Assembly: GCA_003990745.1 (NCBI GenBank)
Contig: RBNI01002900.1
Location: 1-17,209, forward strand
DNA length: 17,209 bases
From: Jimgerdemannia flammicorona
Lineage: Eukaryota; Mucoromycota; Endogonomycetes; Endogonales; Endogonaceae
Reading direction: 5' to 3'
Part shown: in pieces, positions 7,481-17,199 of the stretch
Layout: each line of letters starts with the position of its first letter
Position numbering within the stretch: position 1 is the stretch's first letter
Program-made: the position numbers and the translations under genes
The notes under the pieces: generated by a model
Told to the model about the DNA's origin: nothing
What the model saw: the letters and a program-made list of their open reading frames with translations, nothing else
The model's database searches: none

Positions 7481-9095
7481 AGCCAGCACATTACAATATA
7501 GATGATATTTTTACTAAATTCTCCTTATATATTACCAAGATACAACCCCTTAGTTTAACTGAAAGAAGTATCTAGTCATTGATTGGTAATTATCTAAGTC
7601 TCTAGTCTAATCAATATTATATATATATATTAGATAGTAATATATTATTCTTCTTATTATTATTATTATTATCATAATTTCTACTCTATCTACTGAGAGT
7701 AAGAATATAGTACACCATACCTTTAATATATCTGAAAATCCTCTTAATTGTATTCTAATATAAATTATTATAGTAAGAAAAATACTATACTATCTTATTT
7801 ATAATATATAAGATATATATCTGACATTATTCTTAGTATGAGATATATAAGAGAACTAATTACTTACTAATAGAAAATATTAACATTTACCTCTAATATA
7901 GTATTGGGCTTCTTTAATTTTACTCAAGTTTTTATAGGAGTATTTACTAACCTACTATAAGTGTATAATCTTCAAGCTACTAAATCATATATTACTCTTA
8001 GAATAAATCTGAAAATTATATATAAGATTATGAAACTGAGTTAAACTGAAGTCATAGATCACAAAGCTAAGTCAACTTGAAGTTACAGAATATAAAATAT
8101 ATAAAAATAGAATTTTACCAATTAAGATCAAAAGTATATATACCAAATATATAATACAAAAAACCACAACAAATTAAAATAATAACTATAACAATCAAAC
8201 ATATATTTAGCCATAACTATTAAAGTTTATAACTTCATCTATACTGATATTTAGAATACTATTGTCAATTAGACTATAGTATTCCTACCTCTTATTTCTA
8301 TAGCTTAGTACTCCTCTACTTTATAAATACTCAATAGAATACTTTAAACACACTCAGTGAGATCCACTAAATTAGACAAATCTCAAGCTACTATCAAATT
8401 AGGTATTTTTTTAGAAAATATAATTAATTACTATTATAATATAAATATTATCAAAATATCTTAACACCAGAAGCTCAATGCATATAAATACTTAGAACTT
8501 TTTTATGAATATAGTATCTTTATTTTCTATCTCTAAGTTACTACTACTGAAATGATTATTACTTTGATCTTTGATCAAATTGATAATATAATATAAGAAC
8601 TTAACCAGAAATACATTAAGTATATCCAAACTATAGATAGACTCTTTTTGTATCTAGACAACTATATCTTACAAATATCTTAAGTAGAATATATTATAAA
8701 GGATATCTATAATATGATTTGTTTAATAATGATAAAGTAGGAAACAATAACTCCTTCAAAATAAAGTTAACTTTCAGTTAAGAATCTCTACAAATCCTGA
8801 TCACTCTGTCAATCTTACTAATGAACTCATAATAGTTTATAACTATCTATAAGATCTATTGAGATAATGACTACTAGTATAAGTATCAATATATATTCAC
8901 ATCTGACTATTTTAACTATAATGAAGAATAGTAGAATACAATCTATAACTCTAGACAACTCTTAAGATAGAACTAATAACTCTATCTTCTGAGTATGAGT
9001 AATATAATGAATAACTATCAGCTTACTACAACTCTGCAATATATAGTATTATAACCTACTAAAGGTATCCTGATAGTAAATCTGATAAAAGTGAA
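7481..9095 (+). mobile_element. Very AT-rich, CpG-free decayed element, left part
   Basis: No open gene is present, and by reading each line I find no CpG between 7371 and 9204. TpA steps are abundant, as RIP would leave. Protein-like stretches persist on +: one about 8580-8720, one in another frame about 8720-8990, and one about 8967-9113. Each is broken mainly by TAA and TAG, often where a Gln would fit. The last stretch continues in frame at 14903 once the LINE and one target duplication are skipped. I infer a transposable element ruined by C-to-T mutation. Its family is not recognisable by eye. Confidence 0.55.
7619..7672. repeat. AT and TTA microsatellites
   Basis: A run of AT dinucleotides (about 7619-7631) and about six TTA units (7654-7672) lie close together at the left of the AT-rich block. 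They are low-complexity sequence without visible function. Confidence 0.8.
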
Positions 9096-9114
9096 GATGA
9101 TATATCTCTCCTTT
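9096..9114. repeat. Target-site duplication of the LINE, 3' side
   Basis: GATGATATATCTCTCCTTT matches 14884-14902 with one mismatch (T at 9105, C at 14893). The last T's merge with the poly(T) run, so the edge is uncertain by one to three bases. The mismatch fits a later C-to-T change in this copy. Confidence 0.9.
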
Positions 9115-9135
9115 TTTTTTTTTTTTTTTTTTTTT
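9112..9135 (-). other. Poly(A) tail of the LINE (24 T on the + strand)
   Basis: Twenty-four consecutive T's at the 3' end of a minus-strand LINE read as the poly(A) tail left by target-primed reverse transcription. It adjoins the target-site duplication, which sets the 3' edge of the element. Confidence 0.93.
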
Positions 9136-9431
9136 AGTCACTCAGACTTCCCTTTATTATCTCAATCTAAAATAATAATACAATATCACTCCCATCCCCT
9201 CAACCGATACCCCTTGGATCTCTCTCTCTTCTCTCTATCTCTCTCTGCTAGAGAACAACCCAATCACCCACCACCCAAATCCTCCCTCCACTTTTCTGGC
9301 AAATACAATTCACCAAACTCTGGTGGCTCCCCCCACCCAGTCCCCACCCTCTCCACCAGCCATTTAAAATGTTCAGTAATAGCTATTCCCAATATACCAC
9401 CCTAGCCCTAACTCCAACCTGCCAACCCTCC

Positions 9432-12400
9432 TCAAATATATATATAACCAATGTTCAGCCAGCCTAACCCAAATTGCCAGGGCCCATCCCAGGGTCAGCT
9501 ATTCATCTCCAACCCCCCCCCACTAGCCTTCAGTGGAGCTCTCCCCATCTCCCTCCTTTCTCTCCCACCAGGGCTCACAGTCTTAACCAGTCTATAATGT
9601 GGCACCAAAACTCCCCTGAAATGTCACACTCACTAAGCCAATGTTCAGATGTTTGTACCACTCCCCTCCTGTCCAACATCCAAACATTCCTCAAACTCAA
9701 ACATGCCATCTGCTACCAAGTGCCCAGACCTATAGTTCAATATCACATTCCGCCTTAGAAACTACTACCACACTACCCTGAACTTGGGGGGAAGCAACCA
9801 TATCACCTGCTTGCTCCAAGGCCAAAGACCATTCTAGTCCCACTCCTCACCAATCTCCATCCTCTGCCATGCTTCTGGCCACAGGTCCCCCCCTAAGCCC
9901 TATATATACTCTATTTCATCACTAAGCCAGAAATTCTCCACCAAAGCACCACCCAGTAGTAGCCTGTTCCATCTCAACATCTGCAGTCCCCAATCTTCCT
10001 CTCCCTCATCACTCTGCCACTGAAGTTCAATTCTCCTAGTACCATCCACCACCCTCCACCAAAAGCTCTTATACTATATCCTCTTGCTCTCATCCAGGGC
10101 CACCATTGCGAGCAGATCACCAGATGCTCTGCAGGGGGAATACTGGGCCTCACACACCCTCTGCATGAGTGGTACCCACTCCTGGCCCCTTAACTCACTC
10201 ACCCTCTTCAGCCACCATGCTCTCAAGCAATGAAGGTATTTGGTAAAGTCCACCAAGCCCAGCCCACCTTTGGCTACAGGTAGGGTCAGAACCTCCCATC
10301 CTATCTGACTTTACTGCTCAGCCCAGATCTATGATCTTGCCATCTTCAGAAGTTGCCTGATCACCTATACTGGGAAGTCCAGATGATATCCCACATACTA
10401 TAACTTTGGCAGCCAATATACATTCAGCACCATCACCTTTCCTGCCAAGGATATATGCTGACCACTCCACTATAAGAGCATATCACCCCATACTAGAAGA
10501 CACTGTTTCTACCAAGCATGGGGCAGAAGGGACCCATACACTAAAAAGTAGATCCCCAGGTAACAAACTGGATCTTCTGCTGGCACCACCATTCCAATCA
10601 TGTCACCACCAACTATTCTGCCACCTAGCATCAGAGTCTCATATTTGTTCTCATTAAGTCTAGTATCAGAGCCCCTTTCATACTATTTCACAGTCCTCCT
10701 TAATTTCTCCACATCTGCTAATAAACTCAGTCTGACCACCATATCATCTACAAAGGCCCCCACTTTTCAATTAATCCCCAGAATATCCAAACCCCCAATT
10801 CAATACCTGATCCTATCCAATAGGAGCTCTAAGGAAAGAGTATATAAGATGGGTAACAAAGAATCTCCTTGTGGCACCCCATGACCAAGTGGAAAGGTTA
10901 CACCCCTGTATCTATTGACTACTAATACTGCCTGACTGTTTTCCAAAAGACTGATTAATGACCTCCTGAACCCTGGGGGAACATCAACCCATTTCAGCAC
11001 CCCTGCTAGGCAGATCCTCCTCACTCTGTTATATACCTTCTCCTGGTCCAGAAACACTAATCTGCCATTAACCCTGGCATCCTGAGCCTCTTCAATCACT
11101 CCATGGACCTAGGCCATCTCATCTCAGATCAACCAATCACCAACAAACCCTCTTTGCTCTACTCCCAGTGCTTGCTGAACAATCCCCTGCAGTCTAGTCA
11201 CCAAGACCTTTGTCACCAGCTTACAGTCCATATCGAGGAGTATGATCAGTTGCCAGTTATTCCAATCTTCTCTTCTCCTCTTATCCTTATAGAGCAAGGA
11301 GACCAGCCCTAGACACTGGCCCCCAATCCAAGTTTCAAACTGAAGAACCTCATCACACATCACCATCAACTCCTCTAACACTATCTCTATCCTGGTCATT
11401 TTTTTTCAAAAATCCAGAGAAGCCCATCCTCTCCCAGAGCCATCCCCTTGCTTGTTGAAGCCAGAACCTTGCAAATTTCCTCCCCTCTCACTGGGTCCCC
11501 CAGAGTCTTCAGGTCCATCACTAGGTCTATACCAATCCTCCAACTGCCTTTCAATGTTTGAGACATCCTCACCCCATTCCTCCTCACTCCATAGATTCTC
11601 CCAGCAGAACCTTAGCAATTCTAGAATCGCTGGAGTCCCCACCACCATCTTTCCATCCTTATCCAAGAGACCATCCCACTGCTTTTTAGTTCTCTACACT
11701 TGTAGCAACCACAATAAAAACCTAGTAGATCTCTCTCCCTCCTCCAACTCTTGCCACCTTAGCCTTGCCACTATCTCCTTTAGTTTAACCTCTTCCTCCA
11801 ATTGTATCACTTTCTTAAGCTTCTCAACTTTCTTTTGAATCCACACAATATGCTAGTCTGCCACCTCTCAATCCTCTAGCGCCCCTGCCCATCTCTCCAG
11901 GAGTACTGCTAGCTACTGTAAAGTCCAATACACTCTCTGCTGCCACTGAATGCTCTCTCTCCAGTATCTCTAAGTACTCAATTTCTGCCTCTGCTAGCAA
12001 TCACCAATCACCAGGCCCTGATCCCACCACCTACCAATTTTTCCAATAATCTCCTCCTTCCAGTATGCCCATAAAGCACCATCCTCCAACAAAGAGGAAT
12101 TCAGTCACCAATGTCCAGGCCTATCCCCACTTCTCCCAAACCTCCCCCCCCCTAGCAGACCCTAGTGATCTGACCATGGGCACCAAACCACCTTCAGCAC
12201 AGCCCAGACATCTGCTACTCAGTACTCTGCCATCAATATCCAGTCAATCCTTGAACCCAGCCCTGCCACCCAGTGAGTATAAATTCGACAATCTTCTCAG
12301 AACTGTCTCCCTGAATCAACGAAAGAACTCAACCTCTCCATCTCTATCCAATTATCCAACCTGCCACTTCTGCTCCTCATTCCTCTCTCATCATCAGTCC

Positions 12401-12826
12401 TGTCCACCACATTGTCCCTTACTATGTTAAAATCCCCCCCCAGGCAGTCAATCTCTACCTCACTCATGATACTAGCCTCTCTCAAATTTCTGATCCAATC
12501 TACCTGTTCTCCCCTCTCTGCTGGGCAATAACATGATCCAACTGACAAAGAGCTCTATCCAGGCCTCTTCCACACTCACCACACCAACTGACTCCCCCAA
12601 TGTCCAATATCACCAATGTCCCCCATCCCCTTTTGAACTAGGATACCCACCTGCCCAGTCCACACAGCCACCCCCCCCCCATTCCCTAGTCCAATCCTGT
12701 AAGTCCACATCTACCTCATAATGCATATTCTGCAGTAAGAAGTGATCTGCATCCAATCCCTTGAGCTAACCAAATATGTACTTTCACTGAGCTGCCCCCC
12801 TCAATCTATTCACATTCAAAGAGAAT
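9432..12826 (-). pseudogene. LINE ORF2: endonuclease and reverse transcriptase (stops, frameshifts)
   Basis: Endonuclease: SLNVNRLRGA near 12826-12797, an LLQN remnant of the LLQE motif, and GGDFN at 12440-12426 followed by VDRTDDERG. RT: a run-in GEDGL near 11410; KDKRRREDWNNWQLIILLD (about 11285-11229); LDQEKVYNR with the first catalytic Asp at 11048-11046; GVPQGD at 10880-10863; and FVDD at 10754-10743. Downstream, LPVAKGGLGLVDF (about 10285-10245) is a typical post-RT landmark of fungal LINEs, followed by Trp-rich sequence to TGA 9434-9432. Most of it lies in one frame. A shift to another frame at about 11520-11400 is undone by a second one, so GEDGL and its neighbours read in the alternate frame. 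In YNR the family has YDR. The endonuclease part switches frame around 12550-12600. The start is approximate. Confidence 0.92.
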
Positions 12827-12877
12827 ATTCTAGTTGTACTATTCATATTGAATAATGTTTGAATTTGAGAACCCAGC

Positions 12878-14734
12878 CTAGTATTTCATACTCATCTCAT
12901 CTCCAGCCAGATCCAAGTACCACTCCACTTCTAGGTCATCTTCCACTACAGTCTGAGCATCTAATGCCTTCAAGATTTCTTGATATTCCACCCCATCCAC
13001 TACTTCCATCTCTGCCTGATAATCTGTGCAGACCACTTTCCACTTCTCCAGCTCTTTCCTTGATCCCGATAAGTATACTGCCCATTTATTTGCAATCATC
13101 TGAAGTTTTTCCTCTCTCTGATCATCTATTTGATATTCAACCAATTCCAAGAGAACTGCTAGAATCTCATTCCTAACCTTCCTCAGTATCTTCTCACCAT
13201 GAAGAATTTCCTCCCAATGTCTCTCTTTTATAACTTGGAAGTTCTCTCCCCCCAGCTCCTCTACTGCCAACCCTTCCAGAGTCTTCCACAGCCACTTTTC
13301 CTCATCCACCATCTCTGTCATACCCTGGGTGACCTGTCCAACCCCCACCTCTGGGTCCACCAAAGCACTCCTCCTCACTGACTTATTCTACTCCTCTTCT
13401 GGTATATCCAGTAGTTCCTCCTCATCCTCTGCCCCACCTGGAACACCATACTGAGGGTGTACTTCCTCACCTATTTCCATGTCCACCTCTATACCTCCCT
13501 GTCTCTTCTCCCTCAATCCACCCTAGGCCCCACCTTGGGCTGTCCTGTATTCCCCTGCCCAGGCACTCTCTTGCAGTCCTGCTCCTCCTTCCCCTGTACT
13601 GCCAGTAGCCCCACCACTATCCAACTTCTCCAGTAGCTCCCTCTGGATTCTCCTCTCTTGTATCTTCTCCCAGGTCACCCTTTCCACCCTGATCCTCTTC
13701 TCATCTACCATTTCCACCACTGTCTTGGTCTCATACTCCTTCCAAGCCAACCTTCTCCTCTTGACTACTCTTGCCAGATCCTCCAGAGTCTCCAGTAAAT
13801 CCTCCTCCTCTTTCTGAGTCCCTTTTACCCTCACTACCTTGTACTCTACCTGTCACCACTTCAGAGTCACTGGCCAGTTCCTTGTCTTCCCCATATTCTC
13901 CTTTTCAGCTAGCCTCACTCAGATGTCAACATCATCAGTCTGGAGTTCTATACCCTCCCAAACTTTAAACCCAATGTCTACTATCTCTCTATAATCCTTG
14001 ACCATCTCTACAATTAACTCCCTGGCCCTCTCCCTCAATACCATTGGAAGATCCAACACCATCAACTGTACCACTTGGAGGTCCCAGCACATACACCTGA
14101 CCATAGGGACCACCACTCTGCCCACTATCACCCTCTTCTCCATGGCTGTCAACAATACTGCCTCTTCCTCAAACCCAACCTTGATCCCTTCTTTCTCCTT
14201 CAAGAACTTCACCAAAGCTGCCCCCTTCACCTCCTGAGCCACTAGCCCCAAGATCATCCTTGCTGTCACTGCCAAGCCTCTGAAACATAATGTGACAGTG
14301 AATTTCAACCTTGATTTTTTGAGTAATCATATCAACACCATACCTGTCACACCATCTGCCAGGTCCCTGGGCCTTGTGCCCACTCTCTATCCTGAACTGC
14401 CAACTACCATCACATCTGGATTTTTTTCCAGATCTCCAGTCACAGCTCTATTAGCAGTCATATCTCTAGCCCCTACTCCCCCCCCTCCTCTACTATCTGA
14501 TCCTCCCAAGGGGGCCTCTCTCTGTCTCTCAATAGAAGCCATTGATGCCTTCCCCAGGCCCAGCCAACTATCCAGACCAGAAGCCATTCTCCCTATCTTT
14601 ACTTTGTCTGCAAAGGTCATCCTCTCACCTCCACATTGCCTCAATCCACCTCTTTCTCCTCCAGCAGTACCATGGCCTGCCAAAGAAGGCCCTGATATTC
14701 CCAAACCATCCCCCCTCCTCCTCCCAACATGCTG
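12878..14734 (-). pseudogene. LINE ORF1 (Gag-like nucleic-acid-binding protein), six internal stops
   Basis: A single frame spans about 619 codons with only six stops: TAG 14389-14387, TGA 14329-14327, TGA 13921-13919, TGA 13855-13853, TAG 13525-13523 and TAG 13390-13388. It ends at TAG 12880-12878. No frameshift is needed, and all stops could come from C-to-T change (CGA or TGG to TGA, CAG or TGG to TAG). The N-terminal part holds TFADKVK, as in Gag-like ORF1 proteins of fungal LINEs. The middle and C-terminal parts are rich in Glu, Lys, Arg and Leu and look coiled-coil forming. I see no CCHC zinc knuckle, which ORF1 of Tad1-type elements often has. By position it is the RNA-binding ORF1; by sequence it is only weakly recognisable. 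The true start is uncertain, as a stop lies at 14737-14735. Confidence 0.8.
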
Positions 14735-14883
14735 TCAGTCGAAGGCACTGCTGCCCCCCTAGCTGATATGCTCACCAGTATATTCATTGCTGTCTATGTT
14801 ACTAGTCACCTTTTACCAAAAATGCTATAGAAAGTATTGTCTGAGTCTTGTATTACCTGAATATTACCAGTGAAAGGTGTACT

Positions 14884-14902
14884 GATGATATACCTCTCCT
14901 TT
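14884..14902. repeat. Target-site duplication of the LINE, 5' side
   Basis: GATGATATACCTCTCCTTT is the second copy of the 19-bp duplication at 9096-9114, with one mismatch. It sets the 5' end of the LINE at about 14883, so the copy is not strongly 5'-truncated. Confidence 0.9.
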
Positions 14903-15540
14903 ATCTGTCAACACTATACTCAACCTCTGAGTTAGATGATGTCATTCTGTAGAATAATTACTTTATTCTAATATACTAATATAAATAAATAGAGAGATAT
15001 AATCAAGAACTACTTTTCCTAGATGACTACTTTATCAGTAATAATATCATTAATAGTGACCTCATCTAAGAGTATCCAGATAGTGCCTAAATCTATAAAT
15101 AGCTTAGCAGTCATTAGTATAGTTATGTTAGCTTAGTATTACATAACTGTATTCTAATTTATCAATTAGTAGATCTCTTGATATATCAGTTTATACTTTG
15201 TACTATATAACTATATTCTGACTCTTTAAGGACTAAAGTGCTGCACCTATATTTAGCCTAGTTCAGATAGTCTCCTATTAGTATGAATACCCCCTCCTCC
15301 AGATCTCAGAAACTCAGACAAGAACTCAGATAAAATCAGATGAACACTTCTCTATACAATTATTCCTTTACACCTTATTTCTAGTATTAGCCAATAGCAA
15401 TCTTATGAATAGTAAATAAACCTATTAAATAACCCACTAATTACTTTTAAGTACACCTACACTATATTAGGTCTCACTTCTAACTAGATTTGGAAATTTT
15501 CTAATTGAGTAGTATCTATAGTAATATACTAATTCAACTA
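14903..15540 (+). mobile_element. AT-rich, CpG-free decayed element, right part
   Basis: This is the continuation of the AT-rich block at 7481-9095 after the LINE. A reading frame that enters the target duplication from the left goes on here from 14903 to a TAG near 14952 (acidic and Ser/Leu-rich). After that no frame stays open. Two similar stretches (near 15143-15160 and 15204-15222, with ATAACTGTATTCT and ATAACTATATTCT) are weak direct repeats. I see no LTR or terminal inverted repeat that would name the element. Confidence 0.5.
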
Positions 15541-15817
15541 AGCTGGTCTTAGTTTCTTGAACTTTCAGAAATAAGGAAAATCCAGAACACCCAGAACAAA
15601 TCCAAGAAAGGACTTTGGTTGAGATATCAACCCAACCTTGAAATCAATAAGTGTAGAGGATGTACACCATATGAAATTGATCTTGACCTTAATAAAGTGG
15701 TCTTCCAGAAGAACTTCCAGAAAACCTTTCCAGAACTACATAATGATACCCTAACAAAGTACCCTCTTACAACTTTATAGCAGCAGTTACAATCCAATTC
15801 TGCTTCAAGACACTTCC
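15541..15817 (+). other. Transition region, no supported gene
   Basis: The base composition is less AT-rich than to the left but still without CpG. A + frame stays open from about 15560 to TAG near 15779 and then on to about 15920. It has no recognisable motif and crosses the composition boundary at 15840, so I do not call it a gene. Confidence 0.35.
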
Positions 15818-16243
15818 TCACTCCACTACAAAATCTTCTCGGACTGGGATCGCATCACATGCCGAACGATATTCCTTCTCGACTCGGACGGATTGAAAGA
15901 TGTTGTCCACAGCCTTAAATTTCTTCGACAATGCAGGGATTCCTTGTAATTTGGGTCATCGTCGCGCGGCTCCTTCCAAGGCCTGGACCCATTAGCCAAC
16001 TCGAAAAGTATATTCCGAGAGCCCATATGCCACTGGAAAACGCTCCCCAGTTTTCAGGCTCATCGGAAAGTATTTCCGGCTTATGTAGAGCTAAGAGCTG
16101 CCATTACTAACTTGACGCAGGGTGGAGCGCAGATCCTCGGACACACGGTCCATAACAAGCATAATCCGATGATCGTCATCAATCGCGCTGAGGATCCATC
16201 GCCCGGACATGAGATAATTGCGGCATGGAGGTCCCTTAGTTCC
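15818..16243 (-). pseudogene. Decayed, unrecognised reading frame with normal CpG content
   Basis: One minus-strand frame runs from 16243 (an upstream TAA lies at 16246-16244), with an ATG at 16210, to TGA 15820-15818. It is broken by three stops (TAG, TAA, TGA) that each fit C-to-T change from CAG, CAA and CGA. The codons around the N-terminal part avoid A in third positions, and stretches such as MLVMDRVSEDLRSTLRQ and KAVDNIFQSVRVEKEYRSA look protein-like. I do not recognise the family. Frames on + are also open in parts (one ends at TGA near 16279 just before AATAAA and a poly(A) run), so the coding strand is uncertain. Confidence 0.35.
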
Positions 16244-16297
16244 TTAAAATATTTTAACAAATTTGCACTAGATAATTGAACTTGGATTTATAACAAT

Positions 16298-16311
16298 AAA
16301 AAAAAAAAAAA
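16298..16311 (+). repeat. Run of 14 A
   Basis: An A14 run directly follows an AATAAA-like sequence. It could be the tail of a short retrocopy in the + orientation, but I found no matching target duplication. A simple homopolymer is equally likely. Confidence 0.6.
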
Positions 16312-16603
16312 TATAGGGGAGAATGGAGTTCGAGCGTGTCCTGACAAATTCCATCACATATAAATTTGAGAAGTAGTGGAGAGATCGTTTGTGAACATTT
16401 TCGTCTGCTTTGAAAATGTCACGTGAGTACCATGCGATCAAAAAAATATTTAACTGAGCTTGAATTTTGGAAGCAGACAACGTTATTCGAAAACGCCGAC
16501 CCAAATTAACCATGTAAACCGCGTTCAAATTTGCTAATAATATGTATCACACTCGAGGTTTCTTTTTACTGATCGTCGTAAGACAATTCGAATTAGCTAC
16601 CCT
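16312..16603. other. No gene seen; only a small hairpin
   Basis: The only structure I see is an 8-bp inverted repeat, ACATTTTC (16395-16402) and GAAAATGT (16412-16419). CpG is present at normal density, unlike the region left of 15840. Confidence 0.5.
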
Positions 16604-16823
16604 AATGTCCAGTGTCCAAAGTACCGTACCACCCTCCTAGCACTATTTACTTCATAACAATACCAATGTCCAGTGTCCCACGCCACCTTCCCATTCTATT
16701 TACATCATAACAATACCAATGTCCGGCGTCCCACACCACCCTCCCATTCTATTTACATCATAACAATAACAGTGTCACGTATCACATCCAGCGCCACCTT
16801 TCCATTTCAATTTACATAATCCC
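16604..16823 (+). repeat. Minisatellite, 53-bp unit, about four copies
   Basis: The units are 16604-16664 (61 bp, with an 8-bp excess), 16665-16717, 16718-16770 and 16771-16823 (53 bp each). The shared core is AATGTCCAGTGTCCCAC near the start and CTATTTACATCATAACAATA near the end. Units 2 and 3 are the closest pair and unit 4 is the most diverged. It is rich in pyrimidines on +, and no reading frame crosses it convincingly. Confidence 0.9.
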
Positions 16824-17181
16824 AACCTTCCGCCTTAGCCACTACCCAACCAGTTCACCTTAGCGACGGCCTTGTACCCTGCGCCACCTTCAAGAATACG
16901 AAGAAAGGAACATATTGTGAGAATGGTGAACAATTTGCAAAATTCTAAACCCCCTTGCCTTCCTCCCTCGTTCCATCCGCCACCCCTAAATGCAAACTCA
17001 ACAAAATAATTAAAATGCCGAAAAATTCCAACACACACGGCTTACTTACACATGTCTATGGCCCCATGGAGGGGTCGTCGATATTCAATGAAGCTGGGGA
17101 GCGTGACTTGGCTATAGCAGACACTAGGCAAACTGGTGCCATGGAACACCCCTTGTGCTTGTGCACCCCAAATATTTTAAA
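16824..17181. other. No gene seen
   Basis: The base composition is mixed, with CpG present. The open frame at 16835-17038 on the minus strand is Gly-rich and shows no known domain. It overlaps only simple-looking sequence, so I treat it as chance. Confidence 0.5.
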
Positions 17182-17199
17182 TGTCGGGGAGGTCCGACA
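17182..17199. other. Short palindrome TGTCGG...CCGACA, possible LTR edge
   Basis: A perfect 6-bp inverted repeat with a 6-base centre starts with TG and ends with CA, 10 bases before the window ends. Several Ty3/gypsy LTRs begin with a TGTCGG-like palindrome, so another LTR may start here. There is no polypurine tract before it, so if it is an LTR edge it would be the outer 5' edge. This is weak evidence. Confidence 0.25.

Larger units (their letters stand above)
9115..14883 (-). mobile_element. Tad1-like non-LTR retrotransposon (LINE), nearly full length
   Basis: The element has, in its own direction, a short 5' leader (14883 to about 14735), ORF1, ORF2 with an apurinic-type endonuclease followed by reverse transcriptase, a 3' tail region and poly(A). 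A 19-bp target duplication flanks it. EN before RT and a long ORF1 with a separate ORF2 fit the Tad1/I-like fungal LINEs; the clade is my inference. The length is about 5.77 kb. CpG is nearly absent: I counted ten in the whole element although it is rich in C on the + strand. Both ORFs carry several stops, so the copy is dead. It inserted into an AT-rich element whose frame resumes on the other side. Confidence 0.92.

Noticed and set aside
7275..7481. Open frame with a lysine-rich start that resembles the beginning of a gag protein
   Set aside because: It starts at TTG, not ATG, has no domain, and ends at the edge of the AT-rich block. The resemblance is only in the first few residues.
11452..11838. 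Plus-strand open frame rich in Ser and Pro
   Set aside because: It is antisense to LINE ORF2, whose RT run-in reads on the other strand. The composition comes from the pyrimidine-rich complementary strand.
14292..14762. Plus-strand open frame of 156 codons, Pro/Ser/Leu-rich
   Set aside because: It is antisense to LINE ORF1 and shares its low stop density. No known domain.
16100..16311. Plus-strand open frame ending before AATAAA and a poly(A) run, as a retrocopied gene end
   Set aside because: No target duplication or homologue is visible, and the opposite strand has an equally protein-like frame. Kept only as an alternative.
16395..16419. 8-bp inverted repeat with a 9-base loop
   Set aside because: Such a short stem is expected by chance in sequence of this length, and nothing around it suggests a function.
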